The notes under the pieces are model-generated. The model was not told the DNA's origin, ran no database searches, and saw nothing but the letters and a program-made list of their open reading frames with translations. The position numbers were made by a program, and so were the translations under genes. From positions 1 through 64,000 of the forward strand of contig VWPU01017525.1 of the NCBI GenBank assembly GCA_013398955.1: a DNA stretch of 64,000 nucleotides. Direction: 5' to 3'. This stretch comes from Callaeas wilsoni (Eukaryota > Chordata > Aves > Passeriformes > Callaeidae). Below are positions 16,397-29,330 of this stretch, piece after piece (the first letter of the stretch is position 1; each line of letters starts with the position of its first letter).

Positions 16397-19300
16397 GTAA
16401 GTTGTGGGAGGAAACTTCTTCCTATCTTACCGATTCTGATATGCACTTACTCGCAAAACACAAGCCTTAGTTTAACATCTCACTCTATTTTAAAAATTTG
16501 TAGAATTATAGAGTTATTTGGTTTTTGACCCCAATTATTTGTGTCTGAAGCTTGGGAAAAGAAAAAGTCACACTGTGTAGGAGCTCTGCAGCTTAGCCTA
16601 GCTTTGTGCTTAGGGCCGCATTCCCTTCTTATTACTCTTTTACTCCTTATTCACCAACTCCCACTTGGTGCTTTGTCTGGGGAAGGACTGAGTCAGGACA
16701 AGATTTGGCTCATATTGACTTGTACTGAATGTTAACAAACACTTCTAAGATATTTCAGCATAATTTTTATGCTGTTGTGCATGATTCTCACATAGTGAAA
16801 AAACAAGCATTGTTTTCCTCATTGTTAGAATCTTGCTTTGAATTTCATTAAACTTGTTGCAGCATATTGAGTGTTCGTGTTTCTGGTGCAAACCCTTAGG
16901 GGTTCATTTGGAACAGCTGGAATCAGATGAAAAGAACACATTTTGAGACCATGAAGAGGTTAAACTGGAAAAGTACAAATCTAGCCTGTAAAAAGAGGCA
17001 GTTACCATAGTAACTACTACATTGCAAGGTAGATGTGCCACCTGGGAGTTACAAAGCACTTCTTGAAAAATCCATGTGCCACTTTCCTGTTACAAAGAGC
17101 AGATGGAATATAATGTTCATTCATTTTATTGAAAGACTTTTTTTTTATTTGATGCATATAATTACATTTAAAATTTTCTGGTTTGTATTTCTTCTTTAAC
17201 TTTGCAAAAGCACTTGCGTTTCAGCAGAATTGAGAAAGAACAGTTACATGTGGAAGGAGGATGGTGGCTGCATATCTTGTAGAAATTAAACAGAGAGTAT
17301 GTAGGTTTTCTCTAACCACCTCCTTTAATTTAGAAAGCAGTACGGGTAGAAACAGAATGGAATTCATCCAGCTAGATTCCTGACCCACACTGCCCCAGAC
17401 ACTCACACCATAAAATAGCAGCAGTTGCTCATATAGTCCAGACACAAAACAAAATAGAATATAATTCCTCCCTCTGCTTCCTTATTTGATTTCCAAATTC
17501 CACTCAGTACTTCTGTGTCCTTTGGGGCAGTAAGGCAATGGAACCCTCAATAGCAGGATCTGCAGTGAAGATCTTCTTATCCTCTGTTTTACACCAGAAT
17601 AGATCTGTTGGCTTTCATTCTCTACAGGCTGAAGATGGGTCTGTTTTTCTTACACAGTTCAAAACAGCCTTGAACTTGTTTAGATCCAGCTACTCCAGGT
17701 TTTTTTGTTCTTTATATGAGCTCTGGTGGATGAAGCGTTAAATTCCTACTACCCATTTTCAGCTTTGAACTTGCACTGTCTCCAAAGGTGATAAATGCCA
17801 TAGGATATTATGTCAGGAATCCCTGATTATTGAACAGTATTCAGAGGGCCATTGCCAAAAAGCTCCCTAAGCATGATCCCAGTCTTGGTGCCACATTCCA
17901 AGAAATACAGGAATACACCTTTTTCATCCTCAGCAACCTGCACTTGGATTTAAGTCATCAACCACTGACTTCATATAAGTTATTCCTGTTGTACATTGAC
18001 CATCTAAATAGTTGATTCACCAGAAATGGAGACTGTCTCATCCATGTTGAGAAAAATCACTCGAGTAACTGAATCTTAACATTCAAAACGTGTTTCATTC
18101 AAACTGAGGACAACTCATCTGATGCTTGAGAAACACTTTTTGTGCATAAAATACATGTAGACTTCCTCTGTTAGTAGCTGTTTTAATTTTTTTCCTTCAT
18201 AAAAATATTATGCCCTGGTTAAAAAAATGAAGTCTGAAGAATACTTATAAAAAACCCTCCACAAAGTAAGAAAGTTATTTAGATAAAAGCATTGAACAAT
18301 TTCAGAAATCATTGGAAAGCCTTTAAATCACTCAACAAAGCTAGTTTCAAAAGTATAAAAACAATAGCTGGTTACCTTATAAGTTCTTTTTGGCTTATTT
18401 AACATACTGTAAGTTAATTCTTAAAGTGGATATGGAAAACATTTGTACTTCAGAAGCCTTATCTATTCATGATAAATTAGAGTGCTACAGCTTTGGCCAG
18501 GCATTTTTTCTTCTTATGAAACAATTTAAGACTTTAATTTGTTAGCTATTCTGACAATATCCTTTCCTGGGCCTCAGACCATTTTTACAGGCCTTGGTTT
18601 ACAAACTGGCCATGAAAATGTCTTTGGAATATTGTTTGAAGCGGACAAACACCTACAAGTTCCTCTGGCATTTTGCACTGTTTGATGCTGACGCACTAGG
18701 TGCGTACGTTGTCCAAGAAAACCACGTTGTATGAAAACGCTGCACTTATTCTTGCTGTTCCTGTGCAGAAGTGCAATTTGAATGTCAAGCAAGAGTTTCA
18801 CAGCCAGATCTGCTCTTTTGATACCGATGCCTTTGCTACTTTCCCGTCATTGGAGAGTACAAAATACACTTTTACTAAACGTCACTGCCATTGGTAGCAC
18901 ATGCCAGACCAAGGAGGCCGAAGTCAAGCTGATGCAGCTACTAACAAGCAGGAAAGTGGGTTTCATCTGTTTTTTCTCAGCCCTTATTTTTGGGGCTATG
19001 TAGTTAGGTTTGGCAATGATGGTGTACTTGAGCTCCCTTTAAATTAACTTTGATTGAACTAGCCCTGACAAGGAGATCATCAAAGGGCAGTTGAAAATAC
19101 TGGGGAGTGTCCTGGCATGAATTTTTAATCATGTCACAGTGTTTTCTGTATGCTTTTTTCCTAAGGTGTTAGTGCACAATTTTAAAGAGGCAGGGCCTCT
19201 TACTGGTAAGGAAGATACCTCTATATTTATATATATTTGGAAGGCAGGATGCAGCTTACGACATCTTCATTTTGCCTGTTAGCTGTATGAGCACTTTGAC

Positions 19301-19624
19301 CTGCTTCACCATAAAATACTGAGAATACATTTACAAAGTTTGATGCTAAACTCCATGTAACAAACTGTTTGACTTCAGATAAACAGTGCAAATTTGATGC
19401 TGAACCGTGTGACATTTTTAACTCATCTCAGCTACTAAATCATTGCTATTGGAAGCACCATAGGGTGCTTTCTGGGATTACAGAAATGTTAAGAAAATCC
19501 AAGAAAAATATCATTAATCAATACTAACATTTTTTAAGTGATATATTATGACAAGGGTCTTATTGAGTGTTTTGCTATTCATGCTATTTTAAACAGTTTC
19601 TATTAATAACTTCTTGTTTTATAG
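16397..19624 (+). other. GAS2: GAS2 intron, 3.2 kb
   Basis: This phase-0 intron runs from GTAAGT to an acceptor TTTTATAG. The sequence is AT-rich. Short open frames at 17221-17445, 17538-17741 and 18700-19003 have no recognised similarity. No repeat family, RNA gene or exon was seen. Confidence 0.85.
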
Positions 19625-19732
19625 GTTAAACACATTTCTGAAGATCCACCTTGTAAATGCCCTAATAAGTTCTGTGTGGAGCGTCTTTCACAGGGAAGAT
19701 ACAGAGTTGGAGAGAAGATCCTTTTTATTAGG
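19625..19732 (+). CDS. GAS2: GAS2 coding exon: first half of GAR domain
   Basis: The exon is exactly 108 bases, 36 codons, phase 0 at both ends. It begins V-K-H-I-S-E-D-P-P-C-K-C-P and runs through CVERLSQGRYRVGEKILFIR. This is the start of the GAR (Gas2-related) domain, which binds microtubules. The C-K-C-P-x-K-F-C cluster supplies the cysteines thought to help hold metal or stabilise the fold, and the G-R-Y-R-V-G-E-K core is the family signature. The acceptor is TTTTATAG and the donor GTAAAG. The domain continues in the exon at 53821, about 34 kb away. Confidence 0.97.
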
Positions 19733-22700
19733 GTAAAGATTTTATTTTTACTTTTTTATTGTGTTTACTGCTACCTTCCACTTTGAAAATTACATCACTG
19801 ATTAATAGGAAAAAAATATTTTCTTGTTAACCAGCAGTGACTCATTTTTAGGACACAGTTGGAGAATTAATAACCCACAGTGTGTCCACTGACCCAAGGA
19901 ATTATTACTATGTGATAAATATCCTTCTGACTTTAGGCCATTGAATTTGCTCTCTCTTTAATCAATTGCAACCAAAAGAAAAGTCTTCAGAAATGGACGT
20001 GGTGACTTCTCAGTTTGGCTCCAAAGAATATCCACTGCTTTAAAACAGCCTTTCTCCCACTCTGTTTTGACTGATACTATTTAACAGGTTAGGAAAGAGA
20101 TCAAAGGCTTCATGATCATTGAATTGCCAAGTCATGACTAAGATATATTGCTAAAGGAGCATGAGCAAAACATTAAAATCCATAGTACTTCATTTGATTA
20201 ACAGGTATTTCCAAATCCAGAGTTGTCTTTCAGACTTTGTATGTAGAATATTAACTCCCATAGCCCAAAGTTAATCAGTATCAATATTTGCTAGCATTAT
20301 TATATGACTGGATTTAGCACATCTATGCTTTCAAAGCTTAATTCTTCTGATCCACTTAATCTTCTCTATATATGTCTATGGTAATAATAATTGAAAATAT
20401 GCTAATCTTGTTATTCTGTAGCTGTATGTCAAGAATCTGATTCATACTATGCTTCTTTCCATCTTCCTCTCCACATGCACTTTTCTTGAGTCATGACTTG
20501 ACAGAATGATAGGTCTTGCTCTCAAATAACTGTTATCTCTGTTTTGCTAAAGGCACATAACTGTGACCTGATAAAACTGAGCACTTGTAAACAAAAGAAG
20601 TCAGAGGGACTCCTTCTCGTCTGCAGAAGTCAAGTTCCTGATTCAACAAAATACCAGAGTGCTTATTCAATCATAAACTTCTGCTTAACATAACTTGCAA
20701 TGAAGTCAATAAAGCCAGATAAGGATTTTGGTTTTCTCAGGAGCGTAAAGTTGGGAACATGTATAAGTACTGTGCTGAATGAGGATTGAGAACTCCTAAT
20801 TAATTTACTAATAGGTCATAAAGAAGATGAAATAAGGGATTTGTTAAATCTCACCGATAGTTTGAGGTTTAACATGCTAGTATAAAGGATTAATAGCTTT
20901 TCTGGTTTGTAGCCAGTGAGACTTTTTAAAATTCTGCAGTATATTCAGGTACTAGCTTTATTACTAGTTCCAAACAACTTTGAAGAAGGTAATGATCATT
21001 AACCAAAGACCTGAGTAATCTGGCACAGTTTCACATTTACATTTTCTTCCTTCTGATTTTCATTTAAAAAACAGTATCAGACTATTTTTAATCTTTCAGT
21101 TTTGAGAAACTTGACTTCTGCCAGAATGGTGAGTGTCAAATTCCCTTTTGCTAGCTTCTTTATTATGCAATCTAGTCCAAGACAGATTTCCTTCCAAGTC
21201 TGCAAACAAAACACCCTTTTCATATCACGCTACAGCATTCCAAGTTGAATTGTGCAAAAAAAATAACAGTAATATAGATTAGGTATTAAACAGCAGTATT
21301 AAAGATCATTCCTACAAAACTTTTATCAATGGAAACTTGCCATGGATTTCAGTGGGAACAAGTTCATGTTCCTAGGTTTTAAAAGTCAGTTGTCTTTTGG
21401 TTTTGGTTGGTTTGAACCTAATTTTGGAACACTTCACTGGATCACAGTGTTTTACTCTCCACTCTACATTTTCTTGTGTACATAAGTACATTTATTAGCC
21501 TTTCTTTGGCATCCTTTGGACACTTGTGAAAAAGCACATTTAAGAATGTGTAGCTGATTTTTAATTTTATTGGTATTTGGCACCCTACTTGATGCCACTG
21601 GGGCAGCTCCTCCTTCACTGTATGTTCTTTACACAGCATGACACAGCCAAATACCATTTATTTACAAATACCACATACCAATGCCATTTGTTTACAACTC
21701 AATGTGTTCCAGTTGAATTGAGATCAACAGTTTCATTGTTTTAAGATGGCTTAGTGTATCCACTACTGTAATAGGCTATTAGCTCTTTCCAGTAACCTCT
21801 ATAGAATTTAAAACCTCTGTCATTTCAGTGATGCTACAACTATGTCATGTGGCAGGAGTTAACACCTATTAATTGATGGTTAAGACTGTTTTTCCAGAAA
21901 TTATTTAATAATATAATATCTGTAAAATTTTCTTTTAGCTCTGCAAGTTCTGTTAGGATAAAAAATACCAAAACCAACATATAAACCAGAAGAGAAAGTG
22001 TCCCAAGTTCCTCTTTTTATTAATTTATATCTATATGTGGAATAAGTGAACAAGGACCAGCAAAGCAAAATAAAACATGGCAGAGCATAGATTTCATGCA
22101 AAAAATCGCAGAAACAAATTACATGTGTCAATCTAAAATAATTCTAAGGAAAGGAAACCCTTTGGAATATGTAGCAAAAAGCACAGGGGTAACAGTCCCA
22201 TTAAAATTAGAGTAATTTTTTTTTTTAACATGGGAAAATATTTAAATTCCTAATAGAAGTTTTAAATCCATTAATTAAGGGAAATTATGAAAATTCATGA
22301 AAACATTAGGATCTTGAATCTCCTGATAAAATTGCATGCCTCAAAACCAGTTTTTTACACATGAAGTGGTTCTATAATGCATAAACTGAATATGATTAAC
22401 ATAATGCTGTGGTGGTTTAGATGCTAAAAATTTATTTTCAATAAAAATTTATCCGCTTGTAGATTCTTTTTCCTTCCTTCCAAATAAGAACGATTCTAAA
22501 TTCTTAATAATTAATATCAGGTAACATTATTTTGCTATAGTAATAATAAAATGTTTATTTAATACTTTCTTCATCAAAATCTCAGGAAAGGAAATGTGTT
22601 ATTTACCTACTACAGCACCTGTGTAGAGACTTTATTTTCAGATTCACTAACACAATAGATGTGTAATATGCATGTTTCTAGATATATATCTATAAAAATC

Positions 22701-23729
22701 ACTCTGCAGACAGTCTAGTGTGCACTATTGCCTCGTCCTGGTGAGAAAAATATACCAGTGTGTAAATATAGAAGCACATTTTACTTCAAACCATCCAGGT
22801 AGGGATGATGTACCATATACCATGTAAGAACTGGAAATAAGGAGAAACAGAAAGCAGATTGATTATACAGATCTCAAGACTCAAACGTTTTGTTCTGCCT
22901 TTCCAATTCAAATGCATAAGTTGTACTCATAGCTTTTGCATGATGTGTTTCTGTCTTTTGTTTTTCCTTCAGCATCATTTTCCTAGCTTTTTTTGTCTTC
23001 CTTATTCCAAAGATTTTCACAGTTGTTCTGCTTTTCCCAGGCCTGTTCACTTCCAATCTGTAAAAGAGTTTATGGTTTTAGTAGTGAAAATCCTTTCCTA
23101 AGGCTTATCCATAACAAATAACTTTCCAGGGTGTTTAAAATGTCAAAATCATGGGCAGATCAGGAGTTTTAATTAACCTAACTTCAAAGGAGATATAGTA
23201 GGATGCCTGGGATCTTGTGAGTGAATTTTGAAAACACGTCTTGGGCCTCAGGGCAGCACCAGTCATTGGTCTCTTTGGGCTTCTAATCTCAGTCTTCTTG
23301 TGTTTGTAGACAACTACAGTAATTTTCAAGAGATTTGAAAAAGACCTGAGGAAAGGCATGTCTGAAGTCCAGCCCTAGTCTATGCCCAGATATAAGGTGG
23401 TTTTGGAGACCTTTCAGGCAGACACTTTTTTACTCTGTGCCAATTCCTCTCCGACAGCTTTGCAATCACAGAATAGATGACATTTCACTCTTACTTGTGC
23501 TACTGAAGATGGATTTCTTCTCAACCTTCTCAGGTTTCATTTATTGTTAACAAAAAAAAGTCCTTAAAGGGCCAGTAAAATTCACTCCACAAGACTCAAA
23601 AATTCTTGGACAAACAGTGATACTGAAAATGTCAGTGGGGTGTCTGGAGTTCAGTGCTGCCTGTAGAACTGTCAGGAAATCTGTTTTTGTTCTCTACTCC
23701 ATCATTAATCTGTTGACATTAGGCAGAAC

Positions 23730-23850
23730 CTTGCCCTGCCCCAGCTTAAGTTGCAGCTTTCTTATTCTTTTAGTTACCCTTTCTCTCCTGCCTCTCCCTT
23801 TATTCTTTATTTTTTCCCCTTCCTGCCTTCAGCTTTTCTTATTTAGGCCT
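23730..23850. repeat. Pyrimidine-rich strand-asymmetric tract
   Basis: The plus strand is strongly C/T-rich over roughly 120 bases, with runs such as CTTTCTCTCCTGCCTCTCCC. It is followed some 80 bases later by an AATAAA at 23926-23931. It resembles a decayed simple repeat and might mimic a splice-acceptor tract. No exon with a good frame follows. Confidence 0.5.
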
Positions 23851-26800
23851 AGGTTCCTCCATGGAGCCAGAAGCCCGTGGACATCTCTCTCTTCACTTTG
23901 TACCTGATGATGCTGTTTTTGCACTCAATAAAAAAGCAGCTACAGCTCCACTATCTGGTTCTTTGAAGAATCGACATTTCTAGTTAAATTGTTGGCTGAC
24001 TTTCACTGAGAGTTATCCAAACCCATAAAGTATGAGAAATTAAATAAATAAATTTTTTTGCCCCTCTTGATTTAATTTTCTACCTTTTTTCACTGATGTA
24101 CTGGATTTGTGCAGCCATTCACGTTAATTTAGTGTTTAGAACTTTGAAAGGATTCATTGGAAACTTCTTTACAAAAAAAAAACCCTTTGTAAATTAAATT
24201 ATTAGCTCATAATTTAATGGAAAACTGTTGAAGTTACTCCTTTTTGCTTTCACCCCAATGAAGTTCTTGTTACACTTGGTTGAAATTTCTTTCCAGAATG
24301 TATCTTTGATGGAATATTCAGATTCAGTGGGACTGGCAGGCTGTGCAGTAGCTCTGCAGTTTTTCTCACTAGCTCAGACTTGTTTGCCTCAGTGACCTCC
24401 TTCTGTGGACAATCAGATACCGTGTCTTTTTTTAATTCCCAGTGTCTCCCTCTATGCGTTATTGCACAATGAGAACTCTGCCTGGAGATAAGAACAATTT
24501 TTAGTGAATCATATTGTGCCTTTTTAGGGTGTAATGGATCTTCAAGAAGCGTAGCATTCTAGTTCTTGAAATGACTAATACACCTGTGGTAATTTTCTGC
24601 CATGGTATTTAGAATTTAGGCTTCTAGAACTGAAGTTATAACAATATTACATTACCTGAAACTAGTAGAAAGAGAATTCTCCCTCAGGAGGAGGCTAGGG
24701 TAGAGCATTCTGAAGCCTTATCTCTAAAAGCATCACCCTAAAATTCAGCTGACTTTCTTAGCAAGAGCTGAAGATGGCAGAGCAAGACATTCCCCAGGTG
24801 CCTGAGTTTCCCCTCTGGCAGGAATAAACTAGGGTAAAATTACCCTGCACACCAGTATCGGAAATATTTTGTGTGTGGTAATTAATTATACAAAAAATTG
24901 TTAATACTTTAAAGGTAAATAAAGATGAGTAACAAAGCTAGAAAAATATGTATTATTGATCTCATTATTTTAGACTTTTTTTTTTCCCTCAGCACCGAGA
25001 ATACAAGTATAGACCAGATTATATAACTCCCCTCCTCTCCTTTTTTTGCTTCTCTTACTCCTTTTATATAAAAGGTAATTGACCACCATCTCCACAGCTA
25101 AGAGCACATATAGACTGCTAATCAAGTCCACCATTAATCTACAGATTTTCAAATTTTCAAAACAAAAAGGCCTTTATTTATAGTGTATTGTTGAGAACTA
25201 AGGATTGAGTCCCCTAAGTTTATACTGAAAATGTTAATCGGGGAAAGTATTTCCTTTCTCTCAGTTATTTTCTTGTGTTTCTGTTAAATAAATGAATAAT
25301 TTTGTAAGAATCCATTTGACATTTACTAGACAATAATATATTCTACATTAATGATGAGACAGCAGCATGTGCTCGCAGTTTAGAAAACTGTTTAGTAAAC
25401 CTGGTGGTTTAGGATTGGAGATGCTGCTATTTGTAGTGTTGCTCTTAAAGGATTGCACTGAGCTTTACATTTCTTCTTTAAACTTCTTCTTTGGTGAGTT
25501 GACTAGGTGTGACACTATTGGGAATAATATTTAACAGAGTCAAGGTAAATATGTCTGTCTTTTATAGAAGAATGCTAAAATATTTTTTAGGGTGAATTTA
25601 AGTTAATATTCTTCACTGTAGGTTTAGAGAGTTAATATACAATGCTAATTAAAAAGGAAAAAAGCCCCACCTTATTCTTTATGATATATATTGTGTGTAG
25701 TACACTTTTATAGTGTAAAAATAAGTCATGCTTACATCTGGAGAAAAGAGAATAAATGTAGCTTGTGTGGTGGCTTTGGTTAACCAAAGTTTCTGCACCG
25801 TTCATAAGAGATTGTCACTGGATTCAGGCCTTGGAAGTGCATTGATTATCTATTTTCATAGTCCTTAGCTTTGGTGTAATACTATTAAAGCAATCTTAGC
25901 CTACATGTGAATTTCCAATTGGGCTTTATATCTTGACTCAGGGATGATGGCTCTGCACGAAACTGGGCTGGCCACAATTTAACAAAAATGGTATGTAGGC
26001 TTTTAAAATATTTGATACAATGGGGTTTTACCTTTCTATTCCTAAAATAATAGGAAGAAGTTAAAGTGCATTTTAAAAAGTATTTTATTTCTTTGTCATT
26101 ATCTTGTCAGTGTGAAAGCAAGTTTTTTCCTCTCCTTATATTCAGTTGCAACTTGTAAGCATTCATGTTTTTCACCAAAAACTACATCTACTGTATTTTG
26201 TTTTCAAACTCCACTGCACCTCTGGCAACATGCAAGATGCGTGCAAAGGTATAAAGTACTTCTTGCAATAAATCAACACAGCAGGATTCTATCCCATGTG
26301 TTTATTGATGACTTTGTCTTCTGCGATGCCTTCTGCTTCTGACCAGAGGAAAAGTAATAAATGCTGTATTTCCAAATCCTTTCTCATGTTGAAATACAGA
26401 ATGAAGTATTTTAATGAGAATAGAAATGATTTGCATGGCAGAGAATTTATCAACCAGTCTGTTCCACTAGGAGTTTGCCTTTCCTAGCAGTAGCTGTCAG
26501 ACGCCCACTCTTTCTAGAGAGATGGGGGAAGCTGAATTTTTATTTTTGGTTTTTATTCTCTTTAAAAGTTTTTTTTGTTGTTTCTTTTAGAATCAGAGGG
26601 ATGCCTTCATCATGCCTACAGGGTTCTGTCAGTGGGGAAGAGCAAGAAATTCCTCTCTATTTTCTATGATAATTAATGGGATTGATAGTCAAACTACAGA
26701 GTTACATAGCATTCTATATTATTTATCTTTCAGATTAAAAATGTAAAAATTAAACTGTCAATTTGATATATTCTTTGTTCTAAATTGTGGGGATTTTTTT

Positions 26801-26901
26801 TCCATTGATTTATTAAGATTCTGTTTTGAGATGTTATGTTCCAAGTTTAAAAGAAAAAAAACCCCAAACAAAACTTTAGCTGCATCTGCATCAGTCAGTA
26901 G

Positions 26902-26987
26902 GAATAGATTTATCATTCAAAAAGTAAAAAGAATTATTTAACAAGAATAGATTTATCATTCAAAAAGTAAAAAGAATTATTTAACAA
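26902..26987. repeat. Exact 43-bp tandem duplication
   Basis: Bases 26902-26944 are repeated exactly at 26945-26987, head to tail, and the first three bases of a third unit follow. The unit is AT-rich, starting GAATAGATTTATC and ending ATTTAACAA. Perfect identity implies a recent duplication or an assembly artefact. It is not part of a recognised transposon. Confidence 0.95.
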
Positions 26988-29026
26988 GAAACTCTCATGG
27001 TAGCAAAGGAATAAAACAATGAGACGTTTATCCATAGGTTATATCCTTTTCATTATTTATTAGTCTAGGAGCCAAAGACTATGAAACAGTCATGATAAAT
27101 TCAGTGTATCTCTCTCATATTGCAATAACATAGAAATAATACTCTTAGGATATATTGAATAATGCTTTTTCAGTGCAGATTTATAGATTTTTGTGTAACT
27201 ACAACATAAAAAGTTTTCCTTTTAAATACAATTTGCTTTATATAATTTATGATAGTATTAATAGCTATTTTTACTTCATATTTTAAATTCCATTTGTTAA
27301 TGTAAATAATTAAAGAAAAATGACTGGCAAATATTCTTGCCTACATTAAGGTAGAATTAAGGAAAGGGGTTTTAAGGTTAAGTGCGCTCAAATTTTGTTA
27401 TATATGTTATTCTAATATGGTGCCAACTTGCCCTTCAAGCTATTTGTGCTGAACTGTATAAAATTTAGTTCATGATCAAAATACATGAACAGGTTAAAAC
27501 AGAGGTTTTAGTGGCTCTGCACAGATCTGTGCCTGTGAGATCCTAGACTGGCGTGTATTCGTTACTGTTTCTGCTTCTCTGAGTGGTCACCTCCTTGTGT
27601 ATCACAAATAGAAATAGTTGTGTCAAGTGACTATGGCAGTTCACATGGGACCAGAATGATCCTTCCCTGGCACCTCCACCAGCAGAAATCACAAATGCCT
27701 AACAAAGATCGCCATTTGATCCTGACTTTATTTTCTTTGGTTTTGTTTATTTTCTTCTTGACGTTAGAAGTTTGAGCCCAAGACCACTTACATGCTTTGT
27801 GCATCAAATAATGAATTTTCACTGAAGTTTGCTGTGTAGTTTCTCTCCTTTAGCAAGGAGAACATTAAGAAAACTGTAATTACTGCATTTTTGCCTTGAT
27901 GGAAAGTTTAATTATCACATGAGTGCTACAGAGTAAGTACCAGCTTAGAGATTGACTCGAGTTGTTAGAAAAACCCTGAAGTTAGTGGTAGCCCACACAA
28001 GCCAAAGGATAAAACTTCTATCCTAACGTGGAATTTGGAGTTAAAACTGAATATGCAGTTGCCATTATTTATCCTCTTCTGAAAACAATATAGTTCAACA
28101 TACTTCCAGAAATGCTTTTTTTGTGATTGTCTTCTAGTAATGAACTGTTTCATTGAGGGGGTTAGCTGTACACGAAAACAAACTTTCCCCTATGTTTTGA
28201 TTTTTAAAATTGTGAATGCTCAAATTTCTAAAACTTTTTTTTTAAACAGTTTGTTTTACAAATCTCATTGAGATCTAACAGATGTAAAACTGCTCTGACT
28301 TCTAAACACTGTTTTGCGTGTTTTAATGGAAGTTTGGGAGCATTCCTTTTACTCTTTTCGTTGTCACTGACTTTCGAAACTCAGAACAAAACAAGAATAT
28401 GTTGCTATAAGGAAGTTTTAAACACAGGAAACATTTTCTTTGCCAAAGATTAGTAAACTTGGGAGATCCCAGAGTCAACTGTTATCTTAAGTGTATTTAC
28501 CAAAAACCAGCAACTACTAAATTGTAGACCAGCTGTACATTGCTCGTCAAGTCATAAACCAGCATCACTTGATACAGATTGCTTTGTAGTGTGCTATCAT
28601 GTCTTGCTTTCAACTCATCAGAAATGGATTTACCTTAAGGTTTAAAAAACAACTCAAACCCAACCTCCCACCCCCCAGAATTCCACATACCAGGACACTA
28701 AAATTGTCTTATTTTATCAAGATAGTATTTCAATCGTGGCAACAGATGCTGAAGTGCTTTACTTGTTATAAATACTCTCTTTAGATGAGTATATGCTATG
28801 GAATTCATTAAATATTTTACTAGATATTTTAGGTTTTGCAGTCCTAAGAATACTCCTGTTGTCTAACCAGCTAGATGCAACTCTGCCTGAAGCTTTTAAA
28901 ATTCAGGAGACAGAGCTGTTTCCCAAAACATGCCGTTTACGTTACTTATTAGTTTGTGACCGTTTTTGTAAGTAATACTGAAATGACATGAAGTAATTTT
29001 TAAATTTGCATTAAGGTTTTATCATA

Positions 29027-29330
29027 CATAGAATCATAGAATGGTTTGGTTTGGTTTGCTTTGGTTTGGAAGGCCTTGAATGTTTCCAGGTAGTCCAACG
29101 CTCTCCTGTAATCGGGATTATCTTCAACTAGATGGGTTGCTCACTCATCCAACCTGGCCTTGAATGTTTCCAGGGATGGGGCATCCACAGCCTCTCTGGG
29201 AAACCTGTGCCATGGGCTCACCACCCTCGTTGTAAAACACTTCCTCCTTATATGCAATGTAAATCAAGTCTCCATCGATTTAAAACCATTACCCCTTGCC
29301 ACATCTTGTCACAACACAGCATAAGGAAAA
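29027..29330 (-). mobile_element. CR1 LINE, 5'-truncated 3' end
   Basis: The plus strand begins with two CATAGAAT octamers (29027-29042), the reverse complement of the ATTCTATG repeats that end CR1 elements. Then follow wording typical of bird CR1 3' regions: TTGGAAGGCCTTGAATG, CATCCAACCTGGCCTTGAATG, GGGATGGGGCATCCACAGC, CTCACCACCCT and CCATTACCCCTTGCC. The element therefore lies in minus orientation with its 3' end at the left. Only the terminal few hundred bases are present, the usual result of incomplete reverse transcription. An internal GGTTT expansion and an out-of-place repeat of the CTTGAATGTTTCCAGG words suggest a small rearrangement. The right edge is approximate. This is the main evidence for a bird genome. 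Confidence 0.92.
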
